From the NCBI GenBank assembly GCA_944337235.1, contig CALVLK010000001.1, positions 124,001 to 188,000 on the forward strand: 64,000 bases of DNA. Reading direction: 5' to 3'. The notes under the pieces were generated by a model. It had not been told where the DNA came from, ran no database searches, and worked only from the letters and a program-made list of their open reading frames with translations. The stretch's first letter is position 1, and every line of letters starts with the position of its first letter. Positions 11,289 to 19,330 of this stretch are shown here, piece by piece. The translations under genes were made by a program, and so were the position numbers. This DNA comes from an uncultured Clostridia bacterium (GTDB lineage Bacteria; Bacillota; Clostridia; Christensenellales; Borkfalkiaceae).

Positions 11289-11348
11289 GACCTCCTGAAA
11301 AGACCTTACCGCCGCCTGCGCCGTTCTGGCGCAGGCCTTGATGAGGTC
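11289..11348 (-). promoter_or_regulatory. Structured leader that can hide the ribosome binding site
   Basis: In the RNA downstream of asnS, a 9-bp GC hairpin (11314-11336, loop AGAAC) is flanked by GACCUC (11343-11348) and GAGGUC (11289-11294). The latter overlaps the ribosome binding site of the nucleoside hydrolase gene. Pairing of the flanks would enclose the hairpin and block the site. No U tract follows, so this is a poor terminator. Confidence 0.35.
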
Positions 11349-11353
11349 CTTGT

Positions 11354-12727
11354 TTACATGATATTATTGACCGATCTGGGGAAGAGCGTGACGTCGCGGA
11401 TGTTCTCCATGCCCGTCACATACATGACGAACCGATCGAACCCGAGGCCGAAGCCGCTGTGCGGCACGCTGCCGAAGATGCGCAGGTCGAGATATTGTTT
11501 GTATGCCCCGATGTCCATGTTGCGTTCCTTCATGGCGCTGAGCAGCTTTTCATAGTCTGCCTCGCGCTCGCTGCATCCGATGATCTCGCCGATGCCGGGC
11601 ACGAGGAGATCGGTCGCGGCGACCGTCTTGCCGTCTGGATTCTGCTTCATATAGAAAGATTTGATCGCCTTCGGATAGTTCGTCACGAACACCGGGCGTT
11701 TGAACGCCGTTTCGGTGAGGTAGCGCTCGTGCTCCGTCTGCAGATCGCATCCCCAATCGACGGGATATTCAAATTTGACGTCCGCCTTCTGCAGCAGCGA
11801 GATCGCCTCGGAGTAGTCGCAGACGGCAAATTCGCTCTCGACGACGTGCGTGAGCTTGTCCTTCAAACCCTTTTCGACGAAGCTGTCGAAGAAGGTCATC
11901 TCGTCCGGGCATTCCGCCATGACGGCGCGGATGACATATTTGATCATATCCTCCGCGATCTTGATGATATCGGGCAGTTCGGCAAAGGCGACCTCTGGCT
12001 CGACGTGCCAGAACTCTGCAAGATGCTTGGTCGTGTTACTGTTTTCGGCGCGGAAGGACGGGCCGAAGGTGTAAATTTTGGAGAATGCCATCGCCGCGAC
12101 CTCGCCCTCGAGCTGGCCGGATACGGAGAGCCCTGCGCGTCTGCCGAAGAAGTCGTTTTTGTAGTACTCCTCCTCCGTCTTGGCGGTGCTGTTCCAGGGC
12201 TGCGTGGTCACGCGGAACATCTCGCCTGCCCCCTCGCAGTCGCTGGCCGTGATGATGGGCGTATTGACATAGTAATATCTGTTTTCATGGAAATAGCGAT
12301 GGATCGCCTGCGCCGCCACGGAGCGGACGCGGAAGACAGCGGTAAAAATATTCGTCCGCAGGCGGAGATGGGGGATCCCGCGCAAAAATTCCACCGTCGT
12401 ACGCTTCTTCTGAATGGGATATTCGGGCGGACATTTGCCGAGCAGCAAAATGGCTTTGGCGTTCAGTTCCACGCCCTCCCCGCGATATGCCCTGACGATT
12501 CCGCCCGTTACACACACGGCGGCGCCGTTGCGCGTGCATTCCGCGTCGAAGGAGATCGCGCCTTTATCGATGACCACCTGAAGGCGGGCAAAACTTGTGC
12601 CGTCTGCAAGCTCCAGAAAGGCGACGTTTGCCGAGTCGCGAAAGGTGCGCACCCAACCGCAGACGGTGACCTCTTGCCCGAGCAGCGCCTCGTTTCCGAT
12701 GATGCGATAGATGTCTGTATGCTTCAT
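11354..12727 (-). CDS. asnS: Asparaginyl-tRNA synthetase
   Basis: Charges tRNA-Asn with asparagine. The 457-aa protein has an N-terminal OB-fold anticodon-binding domain (about 1-110, VTVCGWVRTFRDS) and a class II catalytic domain with motif 2 (SFRAENSNTTKHLAEFWHVEPE) and motif 3 (GFGLGFDRFVMYVTG). The motif 2 residues favour AsnRS over AspRS. The start chosen is the ATG 20 nt after proS, where the OB fold begins; upstream in-frame codons run back through the proS reading region. It forms an operon with proS. Confidence 0.95.
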   Translation of the reverse strand: MKHTDIYRIIGNEALLGQEVTVCGWVRTFRDSANVAFLELADGTSFARLQVVIDKGAISFDAECTRNGAAVCVTGGIVRAYRGEGVELNAKAILLLGKCPPEYPIQKKRTTVEFLRGIPHLRLRTNIFTAVFRVRSVAAQAIHRYFHENRYYYVNTPIITASDCEGAGEMFRVTTQPWNSTAKTEEEYYKNDFFGRRAGLSVSGQLEGEVAAMAFSKIYTFGPSFRAENSNTTKHLAEFWHVEPEVAFAELPDIIKIAEDMIKYVIRAVMAECPDEMTFFDSFVEKGLKDKLTHVVESEFAVCDYSEAISLLQKADVKFEYPVDWGCDLQTEHERYLTETAFKRPVFVTNYPKAIKSFYMKQNPDGKTVAATDLLVPGIGEIIGCSEREADYEKLLSAMKERNMDIGAYKQYLDLRIFGSVPHSGFGLGFDRFVMYVTGMENIRDVTLFPRSVNNIM

Positions 12728-12747
12728 GTTTTTCTCCCTCTGTATCT

Positions 12748-14178
12748 TTAATATGCGCGCGCAAAGATGACGGTATGCTCCGCTTTTTTTCCGCACGCAA
12801 CGCAGGTCGACGCGGTGTTTTGCGCATCGAGCACGCGCGCGGTCGCCTGTGCGAACTCCTTGACCTTGTCCTCGCAGGCGCGGCATCCGCACCAGCCCGC
12901 CCGCACAAAGTTGCCGCCGGCAACGCCCGCGAGCAGTCCGTCGAGCGTATCTGCCTCGACGATCCTGCTTTCCAGACGCTCCTTTGCGGTGTTGTACATA
13001 TTCTCGGCGATCTCCTTCAGGAGCGCGGCGATCGCATGCTCTGCTTCGTCCAGCGCCAGCTCGCCCTTGATGAGCGTATCCCTTCTGCAAACGGTCATCT
13101 TGCCCGCTTCAAGATCGCGCGGGCCAAGCTCGATGCGCACGGGAACGCCCTTCATCTCCCACTCGTTAAATTTCCAACCGGGGGAGTTATCCGAATCGTC
13201 GAGCACGGTGCGGATCCCCGCCGCAACAAGGCGCGCCTTGAGATGGGCGCATGCCTCGAGCACGCCCTCCTTCTTCGCGGCAATGGGCACGATGACCGCC
13301 TGCACGGGCGCAACAACGGGCGGCATCACCAGCCCGCGCTGATCGCCGTGCGTCATGATGAGCGCGCCGATGAGGCGCGTCGAAACGCCCCAGCTTGCGG
13401 TATAGACATATTTCTGTACGCCGTCCTTGTCGAGGAACTTGACGTCGAACGCCTTGGCGAAGTTCTGCCCGAGATAGTGCGAAGTGCCTGCCTGCAGGCT
13501 CTTTCCGTCGTGCATCATCGCCTCCATGCCGAAGGTGGCGACGGCGCCCGCGAACTTCTCCTTCTCCGTCTTCCTTCCCGTGATCACGGGCATGGAGAGG
13601 CAGGTCTTTGCAAATTCTTCATAGACGGCGAGCATCTTCATCGTCTCTTCCAGCGCCTCTTCCTCGGTGGCGTGGGCGGTATGCCCCTCCTGCCAGAGAA
13701 ATTCGCTCGTACGGAGGAAGGGCCGGGTGGTCTTTTCCCAGCGCATGACGTTTGCCCACTGGTTCATGAGCACAGGAAGGTCGCGGTAGGACTGAATCCA
13801 TTTGCTGTACATGTTGCCGAAGATGGTCTCGGATGTGGGGCGGATGCAGAGGGGCTCTGCAAGCTTTTCGCCGCCCGCGTGCGTGACGACGGCGACCTCG
13901 GGCGCAAAGCCCTCGACATGTTCGGCCTCCCTCGTCATGAAGGACATGGGGATGAGCAGCGGGAAATATGCGTTCTCGTGGCCGGTCTCCTTGAACCGCC
14001 TGTCCAGCTCATGCTGGATATTTTCCCAAATGGCGTACCCGTACGGGCGGATGACCATCGTGCCCTTGACGGGCCCGTAGTCGACCAACTTGGTCTTGAG
14101 CACGACATCGGTATACCACTGCGGGAAATTCGTTTCGATGTCGGCGATCTGTGATACGAACTGACTGTCTTTTGCCAT
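12748..14178 (-). CDS. proS: Prolyl-tRNA synthetase, archaeal/eukaryotic-type (type 3)
   Basis: Charges tRNA-Pro. The 476-aa length and start MAKDSQFVSQIADIETNFPQWY match the shorter, eukaryote-like ProRS, lacking the INS editing domain of the common bacterial form. Class II motifs include RPTSET and the tract around WQEGHTAHAT. A C-terminal zinc-binding domain is visible as GWCGCRACEDKVKE and CVACGKKAE (four Cys), ending in Tyr as in the archaeal type. The start ATG follows GGAGCAGAGCA. A tRNA-Pro(CGG) gene lies 20 kb away in the window. Confidence 0.95.
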   Translation of the reverse strand: MAKDSQFVSQIADIETNFPQWYTDVVLKTKLVDYGPVKGTMVIRPYGYAIWENIQHELDRRFKETGHENAYFPLLIPMSFMTREAEHVEGFAPEVAVVTHAGGEKLAEPLCIRPTSETIFGNMYSKWIQSYRDLPVLMNQWANVMRWEKTTRPFLRTSEFLWQEGHTAHATEEEALEETMKMLAVYEEFAKTCLSMPVITGRKTEKEKFAGAVATFGMEAMMHDGKSLQAGTSHYLGQNFAKAFDVKFLDKDGVQKYVYTASWGVSTRLIGALIMTHGDQRGLVMPPVVAPVQAVIVPIAAKKEGVLEACAHLKARLVAAGIRTVLDDSDNSPGWKFNEWEMKGVPVRIELGPRDLEAGKMTVCRRDTLIKGELALDEAEHAIAALLKEIAENMYNTAKERLESRIVEADTLDGLLAGVAGGNFVRAGWCGCRACEDKVKEFAQATARVLDAQNTASTCVACGKKAEHTVIFARAY

Positions 14179-14238
14179 ATTGCTCTGCTCCGTAAAACAT
14201 AATCGTGAACGGACGAAGATCCGCCCGTTGCGTTCCCC

Positions 14239-14267
14239 ATTATAACACATTCTTCCTCGTTCGTCTA
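14239..14267 (-). promoter_or_regulatory. Promoter of proS-asnS
   Basis: TATAAT (14239-14244 on the minus strand) preceded by TG and, after 17 bp, a weak -35 TAGACG (14262-14267). The leader of about 55 nt contains a small hairpin (CGGGCGGA/TCCGUU) but is far too short for a T-box. Confidence 0.65.
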
Positions 14268-14323
14268 CTGTTTGTAAAGCAATTTCGCACAATCGCTCAC
14301 TGTTTTAAGATGCAAATATGACG

Positions 14324-14355
14324 GCAAAAGGGACGGGTCGCCCCATCCCTTTTGC
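14324..14355 (-). terminator. Terminator of the GH127 gene
   Basis: A 10-bp stem (14324-14333 with 14346-14355) continues through one mismatch into GGG/CCC and a 4-nt loop. It lies 19 nt after the GH127 stop codon on the minus strand and ends in UUUUGC. Confidence 0.6.
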
Positions 14356-14374
14356 TCCTTCCCCCCCTTTGGCA

Positions 14375-17300
14375 TTATGCAAAGGAAATGATGATATACG
14401 ACAGATTGATGCACAGATCGGTCGTCGTGAAATCGAGCCGCAGATAGCCGCCCGTCACCTGTACGCGCACCGTGATGGGCGTTCCCGTGGCGGCATTGGA
14501 GAGCACGCGTTCGCCGTTTGCGTCCATGCACACGTCTTTGGAACAGTTCCAGGGATCGTCAAAGTAGACCGTGACATCGTACGTTCCGTCCTCCAACTCA
14601 AAGAGATAGGAGAGGGTACGCGCCATCTGATTTTCGTACTGGTTCTTGGTGTATCGGCTTGACGCCGCCTTGTCTGCGTCGTCGCCCGACAAAAATTCGT
14701 ATGCCCAGGTGTTTGCCGTGCTGATGCCGCCCGCCGTCGAAGCGGAGCCCGCCGTGCCCGCCGCAGGATCGCTGCCGTCGACGATCCCCCAATATCTGCC
14801 CGTTGCATAGTCAATGCCGAAAAGCTGCTCGGTGCGCGAATTGTACATGCCGAAGGCGTCGCCCGCGGAGAGCGTATCCGTGTCGTAGTCGCCGCAATCC
14901 ACAAAGTAAGCGATATTTTCGTCGCGCTCCCCCGCAAAGGGCGCATGGGCAAAGGTCACCTTGGCGGTATGGATATAGGAACAAAGGCGCGCCGACGGCC
15001 CGTCGTCCGCACTGTCGAAGGTGAAGGTGAGCACGGTGCGCGTCTCCTCCCCCACACGCTTTTCCGTGGCGGCTGCGGCGATCTCGTCGGGGATGTGGAT
15101 GAGCACCTCGTACGGCTCCGTGCCGACGTCGTAGGCGAGCGTGGCGGAATAGATCACCTGTTCGCCCGCGCGGATGCGGATGCTTCTGCTCACGTCCTGC
15201 TGCGTAAAATACGCGACAAGCCAATTCTCGCCCGCGGGGTCCACCGCCATGTCGTAGGAGAAATAGCCGCCGCTCTGGGCATAGCGCGTCGTGCCGCCCG
15301 CCGCGATGTCCGACGTGGAGCCGACGGAGCCGCTCTCCTGCATCTCATGCCAGACGTCCGCCTCGTACTGCCCGTATCCGGGCTGAACGGTGTCGATCAC
15401 CTCGTAGGTGTACGCTGCGTCCGTTTCCTCTTCGACGTCCGACCCGTAAAAGGCAAAATAGATGCCGTACCGCTGCGTATGCTGGCGGAAGTGATAGGAA
15501 TAGGTGAGCGCCCGATCGGTGCCCGAGAGCGTGAACTTGCCGTCCTCGCCGCGCACGAGATTGCGTGCAGGGTCGCCGAGGAAGGCCTGCAGCGTGCCCG
15601 TCACGTTGACGGTCTCCCCCTCCCATGCGGAACGCTGCGGAATTGTCACGTTGACGCCCGTCGTCGTGGTCGTCATGTTCTCGCTGCCCAGCTCCGCGCT
15701 CAGCACAAAGGGGCCGTAAGAGAAGGCATAGACATTCTCGGCATCGGGAAGGTTGTGCACCGTGACCGTCTTTTCGACGGTGAACATGAGTTCGTCGCCC
15801 TCCTCAAGCGAGACGGCGACAAATCCGCCCTCCTCCTGCACGGGAAGCGCCGTTCCGTTGAGGGTGAGCGCGCAGCTTGCACTCCAGGACGGCACGCGCA
15901 AATACAGCCGCGTCTCCCCCGCAGTCAGGCTGAAGCGGATCTCGTCGGAGTTTTCTAGATCGGCAGATTGTACCAGCGTGAAGTGTTCCGTCTGTAACGT
16001 GGAATCCAGGAAGAGCGCCACATATACGCCGTCCTCCGCGGGATAGTAGATGCTGTCATTCAGTTTGGTGAAACTCTCCATGCCGCTGCCCGTGCAGCAC
16101 CAGAAATTCTCCTCGGGCGTAGAATAGACCTTGAAATAGCCCGACGCCATGGGCTGAAAGTAAGTCGTCATGCCCGTTTCTGGATTTTGCGACGACCAGA
16201 TCGCGTTGTAATACGTCCTCTCGTAATAGTCAAGATATTTCACATCGCGCGTGATCGTAAAGAGCATGCGCGAAAGTTTGAGCATGTTGTATGTATTGCA
16301 CGTCTCGCAGTTGCAGTTGGTGCGTTCGGCGTTGAGCACGTCGTCCCTGCCGAAGTGCTCCCACTCCGAATTGCCGCCCGTGATATAGGTGTGATGTTCG
16401 ACGACGCGCGTCCAGAACATCTCCGCCACGGTGAGCATCTCGGCGGCATCGACGATTTCGCCCTCGATCTCCTTTCCGTCGCAGGTGAGATAGCGGTTGA
16501 GCGCGCCGATGATCTTGGGGATGGTCGTGTTGGCGTGGCGGTTGTTGAGATAGTCCGCCCTGTCGCTTAAAATGTCATCGAAGAGGGTCTGCTCGTCAAA
16601 ACGGTGGGCGGTGACCGCATAGCGTTCCTCGCCTGTGATCGCATAAAGATCGTACATGCAGTCGTTCATGCCGCCGTACTCGATCGAGAGCACCGTCTCC
16701 TGCGTCGCCTCGCTCCAACCCGAGACGCGCCCGTAGACCCAGTCCCCGAGCGACGTGGCGATGTCGAGCGCATCCTCCTTGCCCGTCAGCTCATACACGT
16801 CGATGAGCCCCGCCATGATCTTGTGCATGGTATACCAGGGCACCCATGCCTGCGTTGCAATGTTGCTCAGACCCAATTCGACGTTGTTGAACTGAAATTC
16901 CACATCGCTGCCCATCGTTCTGGCACCCCACAGGAAACCGGGTTCCCCCTGCGAATTGCCCTGGCACTGCTCCAACTCAAAGAGCAGATAGTCAAGCCGC
17001 TCTTCGACCGCCGTGCGGTCCTCTTCGCCCGTGCTCGCATTGGCATATGCCTGGGCGAGCGCAGAGAGATAGTGCCCCATCGTGTGGCCGCCGATGAGCG
17101 CGTCCTCCCAGCCCCCGCCGTAGGAGGACGAGGCCTTGGGCGCAAGCGCGGCATTGCGGTGGAAGTAATAGAGCAGCCTGTCCGCGTCGAGCGAGTGCAA
17201 ATAGTCGAGCTCCTTGTCAAGCGCATTGACGGCGTAATCGTCGGTGAGCGTCACCTCGGAGAGCGCATAGTAGCGCTCCTCGTCCTCCTCTCCGCCGCCG

Positions 17301-17392
17301 CAGCCTGAAAGAAGTGCCGCGCCCATCGGGAAGAGCATTGCGCCCGAGAGCAGAAGCCCCGCGATCCGCCTGCCCGTTTTCATTCTCTTCAT
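14375..17392 (-). CDS. Lipoprotein beta-L-arabinofuranosidase-like enzyme (GH127/GH146 clan)
   Basis: The 1005-aa protein starts with a lipoprotein signal peptide (basic start, hydrophobic core, lipobox LLSGC with Cys31), so it should be anchored outside the cell. The (alpha/alpha)6 catalytic domain covers about 40-460. It carries the family's unusual zinc/cysteine site: NCETCNTYN (E363, C365) and FWCCTGSG (C432, C433, one being the nucleophile), with E343 or E345 as the likely acid/base. Beta-sandwich domains follow, and the last 200 residues (YFVDCGDYDTD, GRYWGIVDG, YDVTVYFDDPW) resemble a malectin/CBM-like binding module. It should remove beta-linked L-arabinofuranose from arabinan, pectin or hydroxyproline-rich glycoproteins. 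It is divergent from an AraC-type regulator. The chosen ATG follows AAGGGGGAA. Confidence 0.85.
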   Translation of the reverse strand: MKRMKTGRRIAGLLLSGAMLFPMGAALLSGCGGGEEDEERYYALSEVTLTDDYAVNALDKELDYLHSLDADRLLYYFHRNAALAPKASSSYGGGWEDALIGGHTMGHYLSALAQAYANASTGEEDRTAVEERLDYLLFELEQCQGNSQGEPGFLWGARTMGSDVEFQFNNVELGLSNIATQAWVPWYTMHKIMAGLIDVYELTGKEDALDIATSLGDWVYGRVSGWSEATQETVLSIEYGGMNDCMYDLYAITGEERYAVTAHRFDEQTLFDDILSDRADYLNNRHANTTIPKIIGALNRYLTCDGKEIEGEIVDAAEMLTVAEMFWTRVVEHHTYITGGNSEWEHFGRDDVLNAERTNCNCETCNTYNMLKLSRMLFTITRDVKYLDYYERTYYNAIWSSQNPETGMTTYFQPMASGYFKVYSTPEENFWCCTGSGMESFTKLNDSIYYPAEDGVYVALFLDSTLQTEHFTLVQSADLENSDEIRFSLTAGETRLYLRVPSWSASCALTLNGTALPVQEEGGFVAVSLEEGDELMFTVEKTVTVHNLPDAENVYAFSYGPFVLSAELGSENMTTTTTGVNVTIPQRSAWEGETVNVTGTLQAFLGDPARNLVRGEDGKFTLSGTDRALTYSYHFRQHTQRYGIYFAFYGSDVEEETDAAYTYEVIDTVQPGYGQYEADVWHEMQESGSVGSTSDIAAGGTTRYAQSGGYFSYDMAVDPAGENWLVAYFTQQDVSRSIRIRAGEQVIYSATLAYDVGTEPYEVLIHIPDEIAAAATEKRVGEETRTVLTFTFDSADDGPSARLCSYIHTAKVTFAHAPFAGERDENIAYFVDCGDYDTDTLSAGDAFGMYNSRTEQLFGIDYATGRYWGIVDGSDPAAGTAGSASTAGGISTANTWAYEFLSGDDADKAASSRYTKNQYENQMARTLSYLFELEDGTYDVTVYFDDPWNCSKDVCMDANGERVLSNAATGTPITVRVQVTGGYLRLDFTTTDLCINLSYIIISFA

Positions 17393-17413
17393 CGAACAAT
17401 TCCCCCTTCGCGG

Positions 17414-17442
17414 TTGATTTTTCTTCAACCATATGTTACAAT
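17414..17442 (+). promoter_or_regulatory. Promoter of the AraC-family regulator
   Basis: TTGATT (17414-17419), 17-bp spacer, TACAAT (17437-17442). The -10 box is part of the left arm of the palindrome at 17435-17454. Confidence 0.6.
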
Positions 17443-17454
17443 CGATATTGTAAC
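17435..17454. promoter_or_regulatory. Palindromic operator shared by divergent promoters
   Basis: GTTACAAT-CGAT-ATTGTAAC: perfect 8-bp arms around a 4-bp centre. The left arm holds the -10 of the plus-strand promoter and the right arm the -10 of the minus-strand promoter, so a protein bound here could silence both the GH127 gene and its regulator. Confidence 0.6.
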
Positions 17455-17476
17455 AGAAGGACATGCCGCAAAGCAA
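17447..17476 (-). promoter_or_regulatory. Promoter of the GH127 gene
   Basis: Minus strand TTGCTT (17471-17476), 18-bp spacer, TACAAT (17447-17452). The start would be near 17440, giving a leader of about 48 nt. Confidence 0.5.
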
Positions 17477-17513
17477 GTTCAATCCTTCGCAAAAATCTAT
17501 CAAAAGGTAAGAT

Positions 17514-18341
17514 ATGCTGCATTTCAATCTCGTTCGCCCCGCCTCGCTCGTCTGGTTTGGCGAGTTTATCTCGCCCGAACACGGATGGAAACATCTCACG
17601 CGGCAACTGTACGAATACGAGCTGATGATGCTCACCGAAGGCACGCTGTATATTGCCGATGAAAAGGAGGAATACGCCGTCTCCGCGGGGGAATATCTCA
17701 TCATGTCGCCCACGCGCCGCCAGCACGGCACAAGGATCTGCCGCTGCCGGTTTTATTGGCTGCACTTTCAGTGCCCTGCATTGCCCGCCTCGATCTCTCT
17801 GCCCGCACAGGCAAAGATCCCCGACCCAAAACGGATCGGGGAGATCGCAAATTGTCTGTTCTATGCCGAACAGCGCGAGCACCGCGGCATCGCCTCGCAC
17901 TATCTTGCCTCGCAGCTGCTCATTGAACTTGCGGCAGGGAATGCCGTAGCGCGCGCACGGGAGGCACTCACTCCCAAGGAACAGCTGTGTGCGCGCATCC
18001 GCGAATATGTGGCGTGGCATCGTTTTTCGGACATCCGCATCGCGGATATCGCAAGGGAGCTCGGGTATCACGAAAAATACCTCTCTGCCATCTTTCACGA
18101 GACAACGGGCCAGCCGCTCAAGCGATTTCTCATTCAGACCCGCCTGACGGAGGCGGAACGGCTGCTGAGCGATACCGATTATACCGTCACGGAGGTCGCA
18201 TACTATCTCAACTTTCAGAATCCGAACAATTTTTCGCGCTTCTTCCGCAGCGAGCGGGGCATGACCCCGCAGGAATACCGCAAGTCGCAGCGCAGCCGCG
18301 ATCGCGCGATCGCCCTCGCTCAAAGCCCGATCAGCCAATAG
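17514..18341 (+). CDS. AraC-family transcriptional regulator
   Basis: The 275-aa protein has an N-terminal cupin-like sensing domain (about 1-140; GTLYIADEKEEYAVSAGEYLI and a WLHF segment) and a C-terminal AraC DNA-binding domain with two helix-turn-helix units (about 165-265; IADIARELGYHEKYLSAIFHETTG and VTEVAYYLNFQNPNNFSRFFR). AAGGTAAG precedes the ATG. It is divergent from the GH127 arabinofuranosidase and probably controls it in response to arabinose or an arabino-oligosaccharide. Its 3' end overlaps that of spoVAC by 22 nt on the opposite strand. Confidence 0.88.
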   Translation: MLHFNLVRPASLVWFGEFISPEHGWKHLTRQLYEYELMMLTEGTLYIADEKEEYAVSAGEYLIMSPTRRQHGTRICRCRFYWLHFQCPALPASISLPAQAKIPDPKRIGEIANCLFYAEQREHRGIASHYLASQLLIELAAGNAVARAREALTPKEQLCARIREYVAWHRFSDIRIADIARELGYHEKYLSAIFHETTGQPLKRFLIQTRLTEAERLLSDTDYTVTEVAYYLNFQNPNNFSRFFRSERGMTPQEYRKSQRSRDRAIALAQSPISQ

Positions 18342-18775
18342 ATGAGCCCGACGGCGGCGCCCGCGCTCACACCGAATACGATAATGGGCCCCGCGACAAG
18401 GAACATCTTTGCCGCCATGCCGTACACGAGCCCCTCCGTCTTGAACTCGATCGCGGGCGATGCGACGGAATTTGCAAAGCCCGTGATGGGTACGATGCTC
18501 CCCGCGCCTGCATTGCGGCCGATGCGGTCGTACACGCCGAGCCCCGTGAGCAGCGTGCCCAGAAAGATGAGCAGCACAGACACCGTTCCGGCAAGCTGAT
18601 CGCCGCTCATGCCCAGCATCTCGAGCATACTGCGAAAGAACTGCCCGATGCAGCAGATGAACCCGCCCACCATAAAGGCACGGAAGCAGGTCTTGAAGTG
18701 CTTCGTGGGCGGATCGAACGAATTGACATAGTTGATGTAGTTACGATTATAGTTTTCGCGCGAACGGCCCGTCAT
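18320..18775 (-). CDS. spoVAC: Stage V sporulation protein AC
   Basis: A component of the inner spore membrane channel for dipicolinic acid. The 151-aa protein has about four membrane segments and the family signature GAGSIVPITGFANSVASPAIEFKTEG (about 88-115). Normally spoVAC is followed by spoVAD and spoVAE, but here it ends against the convergent AraC gene, so it is an isolated copy. Its ATG overlaps the stop of a possible small reading frame upstream. Expression would be expected in the forespore; I did not find a clear sigma-G promoter. Confidence 0.9.
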   Translation of the reverse strand: MTGRSRENYNRNYINYVNSFDPPTKHFKTCFRAFMVGGFICCIGQFFRSMLEMLGMSGDQLAGTVSVLLIFLGTLLTGLGVYDRIGRNAGAGSIVPITGFANSVASPAIEFKTEGLVYGMAAKMFLVAGPIIVFGVSAGAAVGLIYWLIGL

Positions 18776-18894
18776 ACTTTCTCCCTTGCGGGGCGCGTTG
18801 TCTCGCTCCTGCCCGCAGGGAAACAGCTTTCGCGCTCCTCGCGCGTCTTGCCGAGCGGATTTTCCCGAACCTTTTCCATGCCTCTAATTTGCAT
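18772..18894 (-). CDS. Possible small protein (40 aa) overlapping spoVAC
   Basis: A frame of 40 codons starts 14 nt after the DUF6506 gene and ends ATGA over the spoVAC start codon. The product is very polar and basic (MQIRGMEKVRENPLGKTREE..., ending PAREKV) with no membrane segment. A second in-frame ATG at 18879 has AGAGG only 1 nt before it. The overlap geometry suggests translational coupling to spoVAC, but the composition could also arise by chance in G+C-rich DNA. Unknown function. Confidence 0.3.
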   Translation of the reverse strand: MQIRGMEKVRENPLGKTREERESCFPAGRSETTRPAREKV

Positions 18895-18907
18895 GGTTTT
18901 TTTGTTT
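18876..18907 (+). terminator. Hairpin with U tract, plus strand
   Basis: CCATGC/GCATGG stem (18876-18881, 18891-18896) with a 9-nt loop, then TTTTTTTG and more T. In plus orientation it is a plausible intrinsic terminator; it would catch transcripts running from the AraC gene about 530 nt upstream, antisense to spoVAC. Confidence 0.4.
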
Positions 18908-18908
18908 T

Positions 18909-19217
18909 TTATACCTCTTTGCCGCAATCTTGAGCATCATCGGGAAATGCCTCCCGATACAGCGCATCCTGCCCGGGCAGATGGGTTACATATCCGACGG
19001 GGATCGCATTGTTCGTGGCAGCGATTACCATGCGCGCGCCCTCCTCGCCGAACGCGCCGCACAGCTCGATGCAGCCCACGCCCCCGGCGACAAGCAGCGG
19101 TGCAAGACGCGCCGCCTCCTCTTTGGAGCGTACCCCGACGATCTGTGAGCGGCCCCCGCCGATCGCCGCACGATCCTCTTCGGAAAAATCGCCCATGATA
19201 AAAAACGCAAAGTTCAT
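18909..19217 (-). CDS. DUF6506 family protein
   Basis: The 102-aa cytoplasmic protein has the pattern of DUF6506: an N-terminal strand (MNFAFFIMG), a conserved VGCIELCGAFGEEGARMV segment (about 48-65) and IPVGYVTHLPG. The function of the family is not known to me; the alternating beta/alpha pattern suggests a small Rossmann-like or TIM-barrel-fragment fold. It has its own promoter and a GGGAGGACAG ribosome site, and may lead an operon with the small frame and spoVAC. Confidence 0.7.
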   Translation of the reverse strand: MNFAFFIMGDFSEEDRAAIGGGRSQIVGVRSKEEAARLAPLLVAGGVGCIELCGAFGEEGARMVIAATNNAIPVGYVTHLPGQDALYREAFPDDAQDCGKEV

Positions 19218-19249
19218 CTCTGTCCTCCCATGCTATAAAATCAGACAAC

Positions 19250-19278
19250 ATGATAGCATCTCTGCACAGAAAAAGCAA
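19250..19278 (-). promoter_or_regulatory. Promoter of the DUF6506 gene
   Basis: Minus strand TTGCTT (19273-19278), 17-bp spacer ending TGC, TATCAT (19250-19255). Confidence 0.55.
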
Positions 19279-19290
19279 TTCACGGCAGAC

Positions 19291-19317
19291 AAAAAGGACG
19301 GCTGAGCCGTCCTTTTT
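19291..19317. terminator. Bidirectional terminator
   Basis: A 12-bp stem (19291-19302 with 19306-19317), loop TGA, with A5 and T5 at the stem ends. It lies 13 nt after the DUF975 gene stop codon on the minus strand and upstream of the DUF6506 promoter. Confidence 0.8.
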
Positions 19318-19330
19318 GTAAAAAAACCGA

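Noticed and set aside
14179..14240. A T-box riboswitch before proS-asnS
   Set aside because: The leader is only about 55 nt and has no T-box sequence or specifier loop.
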